In this document: positions 15,960-25,467 of the stretch, one piece after another
Position numbering within the stretch: the first letter of the stretch is position 1
Layout: the number at the start of each line of letters is the position of its first letter
Origin: Rivularia sp034931125
Lineage (GTDB): Bacteria; Cyanobacteriota; Cyanobacteriia; Cyanobacteriales; Nostocaceae
NCBI RefSeq assembly: GCF_034931125.1
Contig: NZ_JAYGHM010000003.1
Coordinates: 124,001-188,000 of the forward strand
Length of the DNA stretch: 64,000 bases
Reading direction: 5' to 3'
Notes under the pieces: generated by a model
Databases searched by the model: none
What the model was told of the DNA's origin: nothing
The model's input: only the letters and a program-made list of their open reading frames with translations
Translations under genes and position numbers: made by a program

Positions 15960-16461
15960 TGATTTCTGTATGATGTGGTTCTCAAAGTGAATTGCGAAGA
16001 CTACTGACTTTTTGACGCGACATTTTGGGAATCAATGAACTGCGATCGCTCTTACCTTTTGTGGAGATTGAGGTGGATTCGTCAGGGGATAAAACATTCT
16101 GTAGCGATGTTTTTAGGTTATTTGTTAACTGACATTTTTCTGTTTGCTGCGAACTACTTGAAAATTGCCAAATGTAAATAATGTGTGCTTCTCAAAGGAA
16201 TTGTCAAAATATTCTCTTGACAATTGATTTAATTAGTGAGAAGAAATTTGCCGATTTTTTCTGAAGCAGTATCAAAGTTAATCTCGTCTCTGGAACAGGG
16301 TTTGCGGCTACCGTCACAGAATTGACACATGATTGACACACAAACTTCAACATTTAGAAATATATTCGCTTTCAAGGATTAACAATTAGTAATAAATTGT
16401 TACAGTAAACACCGTAACGCTAATTGTTGTCCGAGTTTAAGCTTGCAAATATCGGGGATAA
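15960..16461. other. Intergenic region after the broken hupS end
   Basis: About 500 bp without a convincing gene. A plus-strand frame with SKLISSLEQGLRLPSQN before a stop at ~16322 looks like the tail of a lost protein but has no recognisable body. TGGTTCTCAAAGTGAATTG (15973) resembles TGCTTCTCAAAGGAATTG (16184), a weak direct repeat. The 3' part should hold the sbtA promoter. Confidence 0.4.
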
Positions 16462-17436
16462 ATGAACTCAAGCCTAATTTTGTCAAATATCTTAAATCCG
16501 CCAGTACTATTCTTTTTTCTAGGAATGCTGGCGATTTTGTTAAAATCCGATCTGGAAATTCCGCAGCCGTTACCAAAACTTTTTTCTCTGTACCTGCTAC
16601 TCGCTATTGGTTTCAAAGGTGGGTACGAGCTACAACAAAGCGGTGTCAATCCGCAAATTGCGTTAACTATACTAGCAGCAGTGCTGATGGCTTGCGTCGT
16701 TCCCATTTATTCATTCTTTATCTTGAGAACAAAACTTGACACCTATAATGCAGCCGCGATCGCAGCAACCTATGGTTCCATAAGTGCCGTTACTTTTATC
16801 ACCGCACAGTCTTTTCTCAAACTTTTAAGTATTCCCTCTGGTGGACACATGGTAGCGGCTTTAGCATTAATGGAATCCCCGGCAATTGTTGTGGGGATTG
16901 TGTTAGTAAGGGTATTCGCTGAAAAAAAAGGGGAAGAAAAGTTTTCTTGGAATGAAGTTTTGCGAGAAGCGTTTCTGAACGGCTCTGTATTTCTACTTAT
17001 TGGTAGTGTAATTATTGGGATTCTTACGGGGGAAAAAGGATGGCAAAAATTGTCACCATTTACTCAAGATATTTTTTATGGAGTTTTAGCATTCTTTCTG
17101 TTAGATATGGGAATGGTAGCAGCTAGAAGAATTAAAGATTTGAGTAAAACTGGCTCTTTCCTAATTTCATTCTCCGTGTTTATGCCTGTAGCAAACGCAA
17201 TTGTGGGGATAATTATTGCCAAACTAATTGGTATGACTCCAGGAAATGCGCTGTTATTTGCAGTTCTTAGCGCTAGTGCTTCTTACATAGCAGTTCCCGC
17301 AGCTATGAGAATGTCAGTTCCTGAAGCTAATCCTAGTTTATATGTTTCTATGGCGTTGGCGTTAACTTTTCCTTTCAACATTATCATAGGAATTCCTTTA
17401 TACATGAACATCATCAAAGCTATAGGTATTTCATAG
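16462..17436 (+). CDS. sbtA: Sodium-dependent bicarbonate transporter SbtA
   Basis: 324 residues with about ten hydrophobic helices. SILSNILNPPVLFFFLGMLA-like start, LLLAIGFKGGYEL, AATYGSISAVTFITAQSFL and LMESPAIVVGIVL are hallmarks of SbtA, the high-affinity Na+/HCO3- symporter of the cyanobacterial carbon-concentrating mechanism in the cytoplasmic membrane. The cytosolic loop after helix 5 is short (AEKKGEEKFSWNEV), shorter than in Synechocystis SbtA. It is followed 12 bases later by sbtB and then a carbonic anhydrase, a logical inorganic-carbon operon, probably induced at low CO2. Confidence 0.93.
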   Translation: MNSSLILSNILNPPVLFFFLGMLAILLKSDLEIPQPLPKLFSLYLLLAIGFKGGYELQQSGVNPQIALTILAAVLMACVVPIYSFFILRTKLDTYNAAAIAATYGSISAVTFITAQSFLKLLSIPSGGHMVAALALMESPAIVVGIVLVRVFAEKKGEEKFSWNEVLREAFLNGSVFLLIGSVIIGILTGEKGWQKLSPFTQDIFYGVLAFFLLDMGMVAARRIKDLSKTGSFLISFSVFMPVANAIVGIIIAKLIGMTPGNALLFAVLSASASYIAVPAAMRMSVPEANPSLYVSMALALTFPFNIIIGIPLYMNIIKAIGIS

Positions 17437-17448
17437 GTATTTAAATTA

Positions 17449-17739
17449 ATGGAACCAGTAAAACGCATTGAAATTATTACCAATTCTTTAGAAATTCCCC
17501 TAGTTCTAGAAATTCTCGACAAAATTGGATCTGGCTACACAATTATCAAAGAAGTTACAGGAAAAGGAGATAGAGGTAGGGTGATTGATGATTTAGAAAC
17601 TCAAGCATTTACAAATGGTTATGTATTAAGTATTTGCACCTTAGAACAACATTATGATTTAGTAGCAAAAATTAAACCTGTATTAAAAAAATATGGAGGT
17701 GTATGTATTGTTTCTGATGCGGAATGGATTGCTCACTAA
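17449..17739 (+). CDS. sbtB: PII-like regulator SbtB
   Basis: 96 residues with a ferredoxin-like PII fold: PVKRIEIITNSLEIPLVLEI, then the T-loop region GYTIIKEVTGKGDRGRVIDD, then FTNGYVLSICTLEQ. SbtB trimers bind adenine nucleotides including cAMP and c-di-AMP and gate SbtA. It ends SDAEWIAH and lacks the C-terminal CGPxGC redox loop found in some SbtB proteins. It is 12 bases downstream of sbtA. Confidence 0.9.
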   Translation: MEPVKRIEIITNSLEIPLVLEILDKIGSGYTIIKEVTGKGDRGRVIDDLETQAFTNGYVLSICTLEQHYDLVAKIKPVLKKYGGVCIVSDAEWIAH

Positions 17740-17831
17740 TAATTTGACGTTGGAGTTTGCTGTAGCTTAGATTGGTGACAATTTACTATATTTGAACCTA
17801 AAAATATATTTTGGTAAGAGGAATCAAAAGC

Positions 17832-18506
17832 GTGCCAATCAAACGTATAATTGCAGGTTTAAGCGAATTTCATGACAACTATTTTGTTGCACACCGCGAA
17901 CTATTCGAGCAGTTATCTCACGGTCAAAGTCCTGGTGTGATGTTCATCACTTGTTCTGACTCGCGGATTGACCCATGTTTAATTACCCAAACTCAACCAG
18001 GAGAATTATTTGTAGTCCGGAATGTTGGTAATATTATTCCAGCTTATGGAAGCATGATGAATAGTGAAAGTGCAGCGATTGAATACGCTATTCAGGCTTT
18101 GGATATAAAAGATATTATTGTTTGCGGTCATTCACATTGCGGAGCTATGAAAGGACTATTGCAAATAGGTAGTCTTTCTCAACAAATGCCTTTAGTTTAT
18201 GACTGGTTAAAGCATTATGCAGAACCTACCCGTCGTCTCGTTATGGATAATTATCAAAATTGTTCTGGTGAGCAACTTTTGAAAATTGCCATTCAGCAAA
18301 ACGTGATCACGCAATTAAAAAATTTGGAAACTTATCCAGCGATTCGCTCTCGAATTCATGGTGGTGATTTGACTATTCATGCTTGGATTTACGAAATAGA
18401 AACAGGAGAAGTTTTTATTTATGAGCCAAATAGTCAAGAATTTAAACTTATAGAACAAAATACCGCTAATATAAACGATACTCTTGTCGGTTTACACGTA
18501 GATTAA
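17832..18506 (+). CDS. Beta-class carbonic anhydrase
   Basis: 224 residues from GTG 17832, chosen because AAGAGG lies 9 bases upstream; the frame could also start at TTG 17811. Zinc site and catalytic dyad are clear: MFITCSDSRIDP (Cys, Asp, Arg) and VCGHSHCGAMKG (His, Cys). VVRNVGNIIPAYG is the conserved core. The tail HGGDLTIHAWIYEIETGEV is typical. It interconverts CO2 and HCO3-, and its place after sbtAB suggests a role in carbon supply. It is short of the ~270 residues of carboxysomal CcaA and lacks that tail, so probably not CcaA. Confidence 0.88.
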   Translation: MPIKRIIAGLSEFHDNYFVAHRELFEQLSHGQSPGVMFITCSDSRIDPCLITQTQPGELFVVRNVGNIIPAYGSMMNSESAAIEYAIQALDIKDIIVCGHSHCGAMKGLLQIGSLSQQMPLVYDWLKHYAEPTRRLVMDNYQNCSGEQLLKIAIQQNVITQLKNLETYPAIRSRIHGGDLTIHAWIYEIETGEVFIYEPNSQEFKLIEQNTANINDTLVGLHVD

Positions 18507-18865
18507 TTTTACTTAATACTGCATAATTCGTTAATTGACAGTTGATAAAACTGGGTTATTCTCAGGAATGGCCGCAATTGTCATAAGACCGAGGGAACGG
18601 TGCGTGACACATAAACCATTATATTGCGTTAGAAATCAAGCGAAGTGTCACAGCACCCTACGACCAAAATATGCCAGTTGCGGCCATTCCTAATTCTATC
18701 GCTTAGACACCAATTGTAGTGGCTATGCAACATATCGACCTATCTCGACATTTGTTTATTTTGACCTGTATTAGGTCTTAGCTTATAGACATAATTTGTT
18801 AACACTGTCTCGACCTGCAATGTTATCTTAATACAACATTAGTACATTATTAGTAGATTGTATAT
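18507..18865. other. Intergenic region with one repeat
   Basis: Contains the inverted-repeat element at 18564-18691 and AT-rich DNA in front of the small ribbon-helix-helix gene. No other gene seen. Confidence 0.5.
18564..18691. repeat. Inverted-repeat (MITE-like) element, family B copy 1
   Basis: 128 bp bounded by AGGAATGGCCGCAA and its exact complement TTGCGGCCATTCCT. Interior: GGGAACGGTGCGTGACAC and AGTGTCACAGCACCCTACG, a second inverted pair. Near-identical interiors recur at 37222-37348 and, inverted, at 38760-38885. No coding capacity. Confidence 0.75.
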
Positions 18866-19000
18866 ATGTCTAGAAAAAAAGGGTCGATGGTTTACTTGTC
18901 AGACGAGGATAAAGCTAAGTTAGAAGCTATTGCAGCAAGCTGGGGAGTATCACAGTCTTCAGCCATACAAAGGTTGATTAGGGAGCATAAAATAAAATAG
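18866..19000 (+). CDS. Small ribbon-helix-helix protein (44 aa)
   Basis: 44 codons: MSRKKGSMVYLSDEDKAKLE, then AIAASWGVSQSSAIQRLI. The pattern of a short beta strand (VYLSDED) followed by two helices is a CopG/Arc-type DNA-binding fold. TATATATG overlaps the start and a weak promoter TAGTAGATTGTATATAT precedes it. No toxin gene is adjacent; the downstream side runs into repeats and an assembly gap. Could be a plasmid-type repressor or orphan antitoxin. Confidence 0.6.
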   Translation: MSRKKGSMVYLSDEDKAKLEAIAASWGVSQSSAIQRLIREHKIK

Positions 19001-20034
19001 AAATACCACGGTGGTTAAAACGCAAAATGCGCCACGGGGAGTATCCCCGTGGACACTTTTGCCACTCGTGTCGCTTATATCTCAGGGCTGAAGCCACTGA
19101 GTTTTACGGATACCGCGTATTCCTATAAGTAGGACTTACGTTAGCGGAGCGTGACGCGGTAGCGTCATTATTGTCACAATCTATCAATGGTGCGTGACGC
19201 TACAAGTCTTATAACCACGTACAAAATTTATTAAANNNNNNNNNNNNNNNNNNNNNNNNNNNNNNNNNNNNNNNNNNNNNNNNNNNNNNNNNNNNNNNNN
19301 NNNNNNNNNNNNNNNNNNNNNNNNNNNNNNNNNNNNNNNNNNNNNNNNNNNNNNNNNNNNNNNNNNNNNNNNNNNNNNNNNNNNNNNNNNNNNNNNNNNN
19401 NNNNNNNNNNNNNNNNNNNNNNNNNNNNNNNNNNNNNNNNNNNNNNNNNNNNNNNNNNNNNNNNNNNNNNNNNNNNNNNNNNNNNNNNNNNNNNNNNNNN
19501 NNNNNNNNNNNNNNNNNNNNNNNGTCATGGGTTCCCAGCCGGAGGCTGGGAACCAGTTAAATGCATGAGCCAAAAACGAATAAATTCTATCAAAGTACAC
19601 AGCCTAGTCACACACCCTACAATAACAATTGTGCCTTTTTGCTAAGTCCGGATAAGTTAAATCATCTAAACTGTAGAGACGTTGATTATATCGCTTCTTT
19701 TATTTTGATCGAAAAGTCAACTGTCAATAGTATCAAAAGCAGAGAAGTCACTTGAGAACGAATGATAGATGCATCTAGTAGCCGCGCAATGGCATATTAA
19801 ACACGATTCAGCTATAACGATTTAATCCCACCCTCAGACTTAATTTTACAGCAAAACTGCATAATCAGTTTCTCGAAGCGCCCATAATTATGTATAACAC
19901 CTGCATTTATGCAGCAAATATGTAACGCAATAATCATAATGATGAATTTTTATGGATTAAATGGTAATGACCTATTGTTAATGACGATAAATATAGGAGA
20001 ACAAATATTTGCAATAATAGTGCGGTAAAATCTT
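19001..20034. other. Gap-containing intergenic region
   Basis: Partial family B repeat sequences flank the N run (AGGACTTACGTTAGCGGAGC at 19132; GCCTTTTTGCTAAGTCC at 19633), and a hairpin with GGTTCCCAGCC/GGCTGGGAACC lies at 19530-19555. These repeats explain the gap. The frame at 19561-19755 is not convincing as a gene. Confidence 0.5.
19236..19523. other. Assembly gap (288 N)
   Basis: Run of N. Sequence on both sides belongs to dispersed repeats, so the join depends on scaffolding. Confidence 0.99.
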
Positions 20035-21504
20035 ATGCTTATGGAAAAACGCGGAAACGTCATAAATAAGTTTTCTAGCTTTATCAGTTTTACAGGCAAT
20101 AACCATCAAATTAAGTTGAATTGGCAGGTTGACTTGGAACTAGAAAATAGCATGAGACTAAAAGTAGCGGCAGATCCAGACGCTAAAGAAAGCTTTTGGG
20201 CGCAATATTTTCTCAAAATGCTATTAATTCAATATCAACCAGATTGCAAAAATGTACTTAATTTTAATCCAGGATGTATACCGACAGCAAAGAAGCATTT
20301 TTCAGCTTATTTACAAGAAGCCTGTTTCAAAGCTGCAAAAGATATACATTATGAATTTAAGTATATTAAACATAAATATTCTTTGGAAGAATGTTTTCAA
20401 ATAGCAAATGTGGCTGCTAGTTCACCCAGCAAGTTTTTCAAAAGCTTTAATTTGGAACGCGAGACGATTAATGTAGAAGCATATGCGATCGCTGCTTTTA
20501 AACGATTTATTCGCAATCAAATTTATCACCAAGATTTAGAAGCAAGGAGAACCAGATTTTCTAATTACGGTTTATTGAAGGATCTAAGTTTTCGAGAATT
20601 AAATGAAGCTTTGTCAGCGCAAAATTTTCACAGCGAAAAAATCATTTTATATCGCTTAGTTTGGCAATGCTTTCATGAAGTTTTTCAGCCCACACCGAAC
20701 AGCTTGGCTCGGACGCGAAACCCCTCGCAAAACGACTTTGCAGCAATTGCTAGTTACTACAATCAACGATGCAATCAACTCAATGTTAATCATGTTTCTG
20801 CAACAGATATCACAATTCAAGAAATGCTGTTGACTTGTATAAATGCGGCTAAAAATTATCGCACTAAACAATATTTTTCCTTTGAGGAAGATTATTATGA
20901 TATTTCCGATGCTACACCTTCTACATGGGATATATTAATAGAGCAGGAAGAATGGCGACAGGTACAGGTTATTGTTGACAATTTATTCACAAATATGCCA
21001 CAACTGTGTCAAATTATTTTTAAATTATGGCAGGGACTAAACTTAACTCAAGCTGAAATAGCCAATCTTTTAAAATCTAAATATCCAGAGCTACAAAAGC
21101 AGTATCAAGTCGCTCGTCAAATAAAAAGATATACCAGAAATATATTAAAGGAGTTTGCCGAACAATGGAATCAAGTCAACTTAGAAATATATCTTAGTTG
21201 CGATCACAATATTGAAAGAATAAAATCAGCTTTGGATAATTGTTTAGAATCTTATTGTAAACAACTTTTTTGCTCGATTCTAGATACAAATTTGAAAAGA
21301 ATTATTCATGCAAACCAAAAAAAGTGCGATTTGGATCGCGATCTTAATTCACTTATGGAAATAAAATTGAAACTAATTGAGTTATTTCAACACGAACTTG
21401 AACAAAATATGTGTTTAGAAACCAACTCGCTCTCGGTAGTCAATCAGAAGCTCGTTGATTTTGTAAATGAATGGATAGAAAAGCAGGATGATTTTTATGA
21501 ATGA
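20035..21504 (+). CDS. Sigma-70-like (ECF-related) protein of the DUF1822-linked type
   Basis: 489 residues. Residues ~160-300 contain region-2-like helices and a linker; the segment VDNLFTNMPQLCQIIFKLWQ, then GLNLTQAEIANLLKSKYPEL (a helix-turn-helix of region 4 type) suggest a diverged sigma factor. The C-terminal ~110 residues are a helical extension (LIELFQHELEQNM). Cyanobacteria often place such genes before DUF1822 genes and CHAT or adhesin genes, as here. It overlaps the DUF1822 gene by 8 bases. I infer a role in regulating this local set. Confidence 0.6.
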   Translation: MLMEKRGNVINKFSSFISFTGNNHQIKLNWQVDLELENSMRLKVAADPDAKESFWAQYFLKMLLIQYQPDCKNVLNFNPGCIPTAKKHFSAYLQEACFKAAKDIHYEFKYIKHKYSLEECFQIANVAASSPSKFFKSFNLERETINVEAYAIAAFKRFIRNQIYHQDLEARRTRFSNYGLLKDLSFRELNEALSAQNFHSEKIILYRLVWQCFHEVFQPTPNSLARTRNPSQNDFAAIASYYNQRCNQLNVNHVSATDITIQEMLLTCINAAKNYRTKQYFSFEEDYYDISDATPSTWDILIEQEEWRQVQVIVDNLFTNMPQLCQIIFKLWQGLNLTQAEIANLLKSKYPELQKQYQVARQIKRYTRNILKEFAEQWNQVNLEIYLSCDHNIERIKSALDNCLESYCKQLFCSILDTNLKRIIHANQKKCDLDRDLNSLMEIKLKLIELFQHELEQNMCLETNSLSVVNQKLVDFVNEWIEKQDDFYE

Positions 21505-22750
21505 AAATAATCAGACATTGAACTTTGAGGATTTGTTAGAAATTCACCCAGAACATTTATGGTGGGAATTTTCCGAGCAAGAACGGGAAACAGCATGGGA
21601 ACAAACTGCTGTGAATAATTACCAAAATGCAGCTGCTCGTCACAGAGCTTTTGTTAATTGCTTATGTTTAAACACTTTCGTCAAATACTTGGAGGATGAG
21701 CCAGATTTACTCGCAAAATTCCAGATACCTACAAATATCCATTTGCATGGACAGTGGGAATTTGTCAGTGGGATTGAGTTAACTTTTAATCAAACTCGTG
21801 TGGTTTTAATTCCCAGCGAGCAAGGTAATATCGATGAGTTTCGCATCCCGCAAGAGTGGGTTGATATTCCTAACTGGGCTACTAACTATTATCTCCCAGT
21901 ACAGATCAATTTAACAGAAAATTGGTTGCGGATATGGGGGTTTATTAGCTACGAACAAGTTAGCAAAAAATCAAAATATGACTCTCTTGATAGAACTTAT
22001 TCTGTAAATAAATGCGATTTAATTGCCGATATCAATATCATGTGGGTAGCTGAAGAACTTTGTCCATTCCAGAAACCACAAGTTAAGCCTTTACCAAGTT
22101 TATCTGAGGTTCAAGCACGAGAAGCGATCGCACAATTACGCAAATCAATTTATTCCCCTCGTCTGGATATTAACTTTGCGCTATGGGGAGCAATTTTAGC
22201 TGACGACGAATATCGCTCGATTTTGTACAACGGGATACAAAGTTCACAAAATAATCTCATGAAAAATACAGATAAAATCGTACAGAATTTAAGTTTGTGG
22301 TTTGATAATATCTTTAATGCAGGTTTTCGTTCTGTTGATGATTTGTTGACTTTAACGGATGCAAGAGCATATCAATTTAGAAGCGATTCTGTTTTAAATG
22401 AAGTTTGCGTCAAAGGAGCTAAACTGATTGATTTAGGAATGCAAATAGAAAATAAATCTGTCGCATTACTAATTGGTTTATCACCGCAAATTGATAATAA
22501 AGTCGGTATTCGGGTGCAGCTTTACCCTGCTTCTGGAGAAACCTATTTACCTGCGAATATTAAATTAACTTTGCTTTCCGAGTCAGGGAAAACATTACAT
22601 TCAGTTGAATCAAGAAGTTACGATAATTATATTCAATTGAAAAGATTTAAATTGACTCTGGGTAAACATTTCAGCATTCAAGTGGCTCTCAAAGATTTCC
22701 AAATAATGGAAAACTTTGTTCTCCAAGACTTGGCTTGTTCTGAGATATAA
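21497..22750 (+). CDS. DUF1822 family protein
   Basis: 417 residues from ATG 21497 (an ATG 9 bases upstream is possible). Family landmarks are FEDLLEIHPEHLWWEFSEQE near the start, YLPVQINLTENWLRIWGFIS mid-protein and VALLIGLSPQIDNKVGIRVQ then LYPASGETYLPANIKLTLL near the end. No membrane segment. DUF1822 proteins are cyanobacterial, of unknown function, and nearly always follow a sigma-like gene. It overlaps the upstream gene by 8 bases. Confidence 0.8.
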   Translation: MNENNQTLNFEDLLEIHPEHLWWEFSEQERETAWEQTAVNNYQNAAARHRAFVNCLCLNTFVKYLEDEPDLLAKFQIPTNIHLHGQWEFVSGIELTFNQTRVVLIPSEQGNIDEFRIPQEWVDIPNWATNYYLPVQINLTENWLRIWGFISYEQVSKKSKYDSLDRTYSVNKCDLIADINIMWVAEELCPFQKPQVKPLPSLSEVQAREAIAQLRKSIYSPRLDINFALWGAILADDEYRSILYNGIQSSQNNLMKNTDKIVQNLSLWFDNIFNAGFRSVDDLLTLTDARAYQFRSDSVLNEVCVKGAKLIDLGMQIENKSVALLIGLSPQIDNKVGIRVQLYPASGETYLPANIKLTLLSESGKTLHSVESRSYDNYIQLKRFKLTLGKHFSIQVALKDFQIMENFVLQDLACSEI

Positions 22751-23073
22751 GAGTAATTCAGGCTATTTGATTGGAAAAAATATAAGTTAAAACGGAGATT
22801 TAAATAAAAATATGATTGACAAATTTTTCAATACACACAATATGCCAAGTTAGTTTTTAAGTCTAATTTTATAGATTTTCTAGTAACTACTCCTAAAATT
22901 GATATTATCATTAGTGTCAATTTAAAAAAATATGCCTATGGGTAGATTAATTGGCGGATAAAAAAAATATAGCTTCCAAATGTTTGTTAAGTGCGATCGG
23001 TATTCCATCAAACTGCCAAAGATGTCAAAATAAGAAAGAACTTTATCATCGAAGGGTTCACCCGGTGGGAAAT
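22751..23073. other. AT-rich intergenic stretch
   Basis: About 320 bp with no gene. The frame of the next gene extends upstream to 22951 without a good start, and the protein family begins at 23074, so this is taken as its leader. Confidence 0.4.
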
Positions 23074-25467
23074 ATGAGTAAGTTAGTAATATTAAATTTG
23101 TCCAGGGGTAGCTTACAGGAGGGATTTGATCGGGCGATCGCGCAAATTTACGAACGCAAACAAGATGTGAATCTGTTCTCAATTCAGTTTACCGGAAGTC
23201 TACCCCCCGCGCCAGAAATTACCGAGCTTTACAGGCGTTGGCAAATTCTCTATAGTCTACTTTATGACTGCTTAATGCCCGATGTAAACTGGCGACAGGA
23301 TTATGTTTCGGATGCAGAAATTGAAATTGAGTCGGACGATATTACTAATATTTCATCGATTGAATTTAATAAGCTATGCGACGAATTAAAAAATAAAATT
23401 AATCTTTGGCTCAATTCAATTACTTTTACTAATATAGAACAAAAAATACGCACAAAATTAGACCCATCGGAAGAAATACAGGTAGTAATTCAAACAGATG
23501 TAGATGAAGTGCGGCGATTGCCTTGGAATCTATGGGATTTCTTTGATGACTATCCCCACGCTGTTTTATGCTTGAGTTCTCCGGAATTCGAGCGGTTGGA
23601 AACCATCGGTAAATCTAACAGTAATCAAGTAAGAATTTTAGCAATATTAGGTAATAGCGAAAATATTGATATTCAAGAAGATAGAATCATCCTCGAACAT
23701 TTACCTGGTGCGGAAACAACTTTTTTAGTAGAACCCGAACGTCAAGAATTAGATTTGATGCTGTGGGATAAAAAAGGATGGGATATATTGTTTTTTGCCG
23801 GACATAGTTCGAGTCAGTTAAGTGGAGAAACCGGGCGAATTTATATCAATCCTTATGATAGTTTAACTATAGAGCAGTTAAAGAACGGTTTAAGAGCGGC
23901 GATATCGCGGGGGTTGCGGTTAGCAATCTTTAATTCCTGCGATGGTTTGGGATTAGCAACACAACTCGCTTCATTGCATATTCCGCAAATGATTGTGATG
24001 CGGGAACCAGTACCCGATTTAGTCGCGCAGAGATTCTTAAAGTTCTTCTTATCAGCTTTTTCCGAATCCAAATCCTTTTATTTAGCAGTTCGTGAAGCTG
24101 GGGAAAGATTGCAGGGTTTAGAAGCAGAATTTCCCTGTGCAAGCTGGTTGCCAATAATTTGTCAAAATCCGACAGAAGCAGCTTTAATTTGGTCAAATCC
24201 AACTAAAAACCCGCAGAAAGTCCAGAATTACCGATTATCATCGCGTCAGATAATCCCGGCAATTTTTACCGCAAGTTTAGCGATCGCAACTCTAATCATG
24301 GGAGTGCGAAGTTTGGGATTATTGCAAAATTGGGAACTTGCAGCCTTTGATAGTATGATGCGTATGCGACCTGATGAAGGAAAAGATCATCGCATTTTAA
24401 TCGTCGGGATAACCGAAGCTGACATACAGGCACAGAATGCTTCGGAAAGAGGTGGTGCGTCGCTCTCAGATAGTGCATTAGCACAACTAATAAGTAAATT
24501 AGAAAAATATAGTCCCCGCATTATTGGTTTAGATATTTATCGAGAAAATCCCGTCAAAGAGAAATATGCAGACTTAGCTAAATGGATGAAAAATGCTAAT
24601 TTTATCGGAATTTGTCAAGTCAGTGGAGATGAAAATCCCGGTGTCCCAGCACCTCCAGAGCTTTCCGAGCAAAACTTAGGATTCAGCGACATTGTAACAG
24701 ATGATGATAACATTTTGCGCCGTCATTTATTAGCGATGGCAGGAGCAAAACCCTGTAATACCAATAAATCCTTTAGTTTTCAACTTGCAGAACGTTATTT
24801 AGCCCAAGCTATCATCGAACTTAAGCTTAATCAAGATAATTCCAAATCGGGTAATGTAATATTTCCATATTTACAAGACAACAGCGGCGGTTATAGTAAA
24901 ATTGATAGCTTGGGTTATCAAATCATGCTTAATTGGCGATCGACACCTCAAATCGCGACGCAAGTAACCCTATCTGACGTACTTAATAATAAACTTACAC
25001 CCGATCAAGTCAAAGATAAAATAGTTATTATTGGTACCACCGCAGAAAGCTTTAATAATTATGCACTAAGACCTTATAGCGCACAATCCCAGGAAGATAG
25101 AACACCGGGAGTAATCATACACGCACACATGGTAAGTCAACTTCTAAGCGCTGTCCTTGATCGTAGACCGTTATTATGGGTATGGTCAAAATGGAGCGAA
25201 GCACTGTGGATTTACTGTTGGGCAATGGTTGGAGGAATGCTTGCTTGGCGGTGTAAATCAGCGTTACATTTATTATTAACATTAGGTCTAGCCCAAGGAA
25301 TATTATATTATCTTTGCTACATTTTGTTAATTCAAGGTGCTTGGATACCCTTAGTTCCTTCAACTTTGGCAATAATTGCAGGTAGCGGTAGTATTGCAAC
25401 TTACAACTTAAAAAAAAGAGCTATAGCTAACAACCAACCTTTTCCAGATTCTCCTGTTTTGTCTTAG
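23074..25467 (+). CDS. CHAT-CHASE2 membrane protein
   Basis: 797 residues from ATG 23074, preceded by GGTGGGA; the frame is open further upstream. Residues ~1-380 hold a CHAT protease domain: catalytic His in DILFFAGHSSSQ and Cys in LAIFNSCDGLG. Then a transmembrane helix (~415), a CHASE2 sensory domain (LQNWELAAFDSMMRMRPDEG, IIGLDIYRENP, DKIVIIGTTAESF) and three C-terminal hydrophobic helices. CHASE2 senses unknown extracytoplasmic cues. The gene end overlaps the convergent adhesin gene by 41 bases. Likely a membrane receptor coupled to a caspase-like protease. Confidence 0.88.
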   Translation: MSKLVILNLSRGSLQEGFDRAIAQIYERKQDVNLFSIQFTGSLPPAPEITELYRRWQILYSLLYDCLMPDVNWRQDYVSDAEIEIESDDITNISSIEFNKLCDELKNKINLWLNSITFTNIEQKIRTKLDPSEEIQVVIQTDVDEVRRLPWNLWDFFDDYPHAVLCLSSPEFERLETIGKSNSNQVRILAILGNSENIDIQEDRIILEHLPGAETTFLVEPERQELDLMLWDKKGWDILFFAGHSSSQLSGETGRIYINPYDSLTIEQLKNGLRAAISRGLRLAIFNSCDGLGLATQLASLHIPQMIVMREPVPDLVAQRFLKFFLSAFSESKSFYLAVREAGERLQGLEAEFPCASWLPIICQNPTEAALIWSNPTKNPQKVQNYRLSSRQIIPAIFTASLAIATLIMGVRSLGLLQNWELAAFDSMMRMRPDEGKDHRILIVGITEADIQAQNASERGGASLSDSALAQLISKLEKYSPRIIGLDIYRENPVKEKYADLAKWMKNANFIGICQVSGDENPGVPAPPELSEQNLGFSDIVTDDDNILRRHLLAMAGAKPCNTNKSFSFQLAERYLAQAIIELKLNQDNSKSGNVIFPYLQDNSGGYSKIDSLGYQIMLNWRSTPQIATQVTLSDVLNNKLTPDQVKDKIVIIGTTAESFNNYALRPYSAQSQEDRTPGVIIHAHMVSQLLSAVLDRRPLLWVWSKWSEALWIYCWAMVGGMLAWRCKSALHLLLTLGLAQGILYYLCYILLIQGAWIPLVPSTLAIIAGSGSIATYNLKKRAIANNQPFPDSPVLS

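Noticed and set aside
15950..15970. TCATGATTT shared by the hupS tail junction and the coxA junction
   Set aside because: A 9-base match is weak, parts of it are explained by native coding sequence on one side, and the neighbouring bases disagree. Not enough to claim a common recombination site.
19561..19755. 64-codon frame after the assembly gap
   Set aside because: Repeat-derived start (family B debris), no ribosome site, no recognisable fold.
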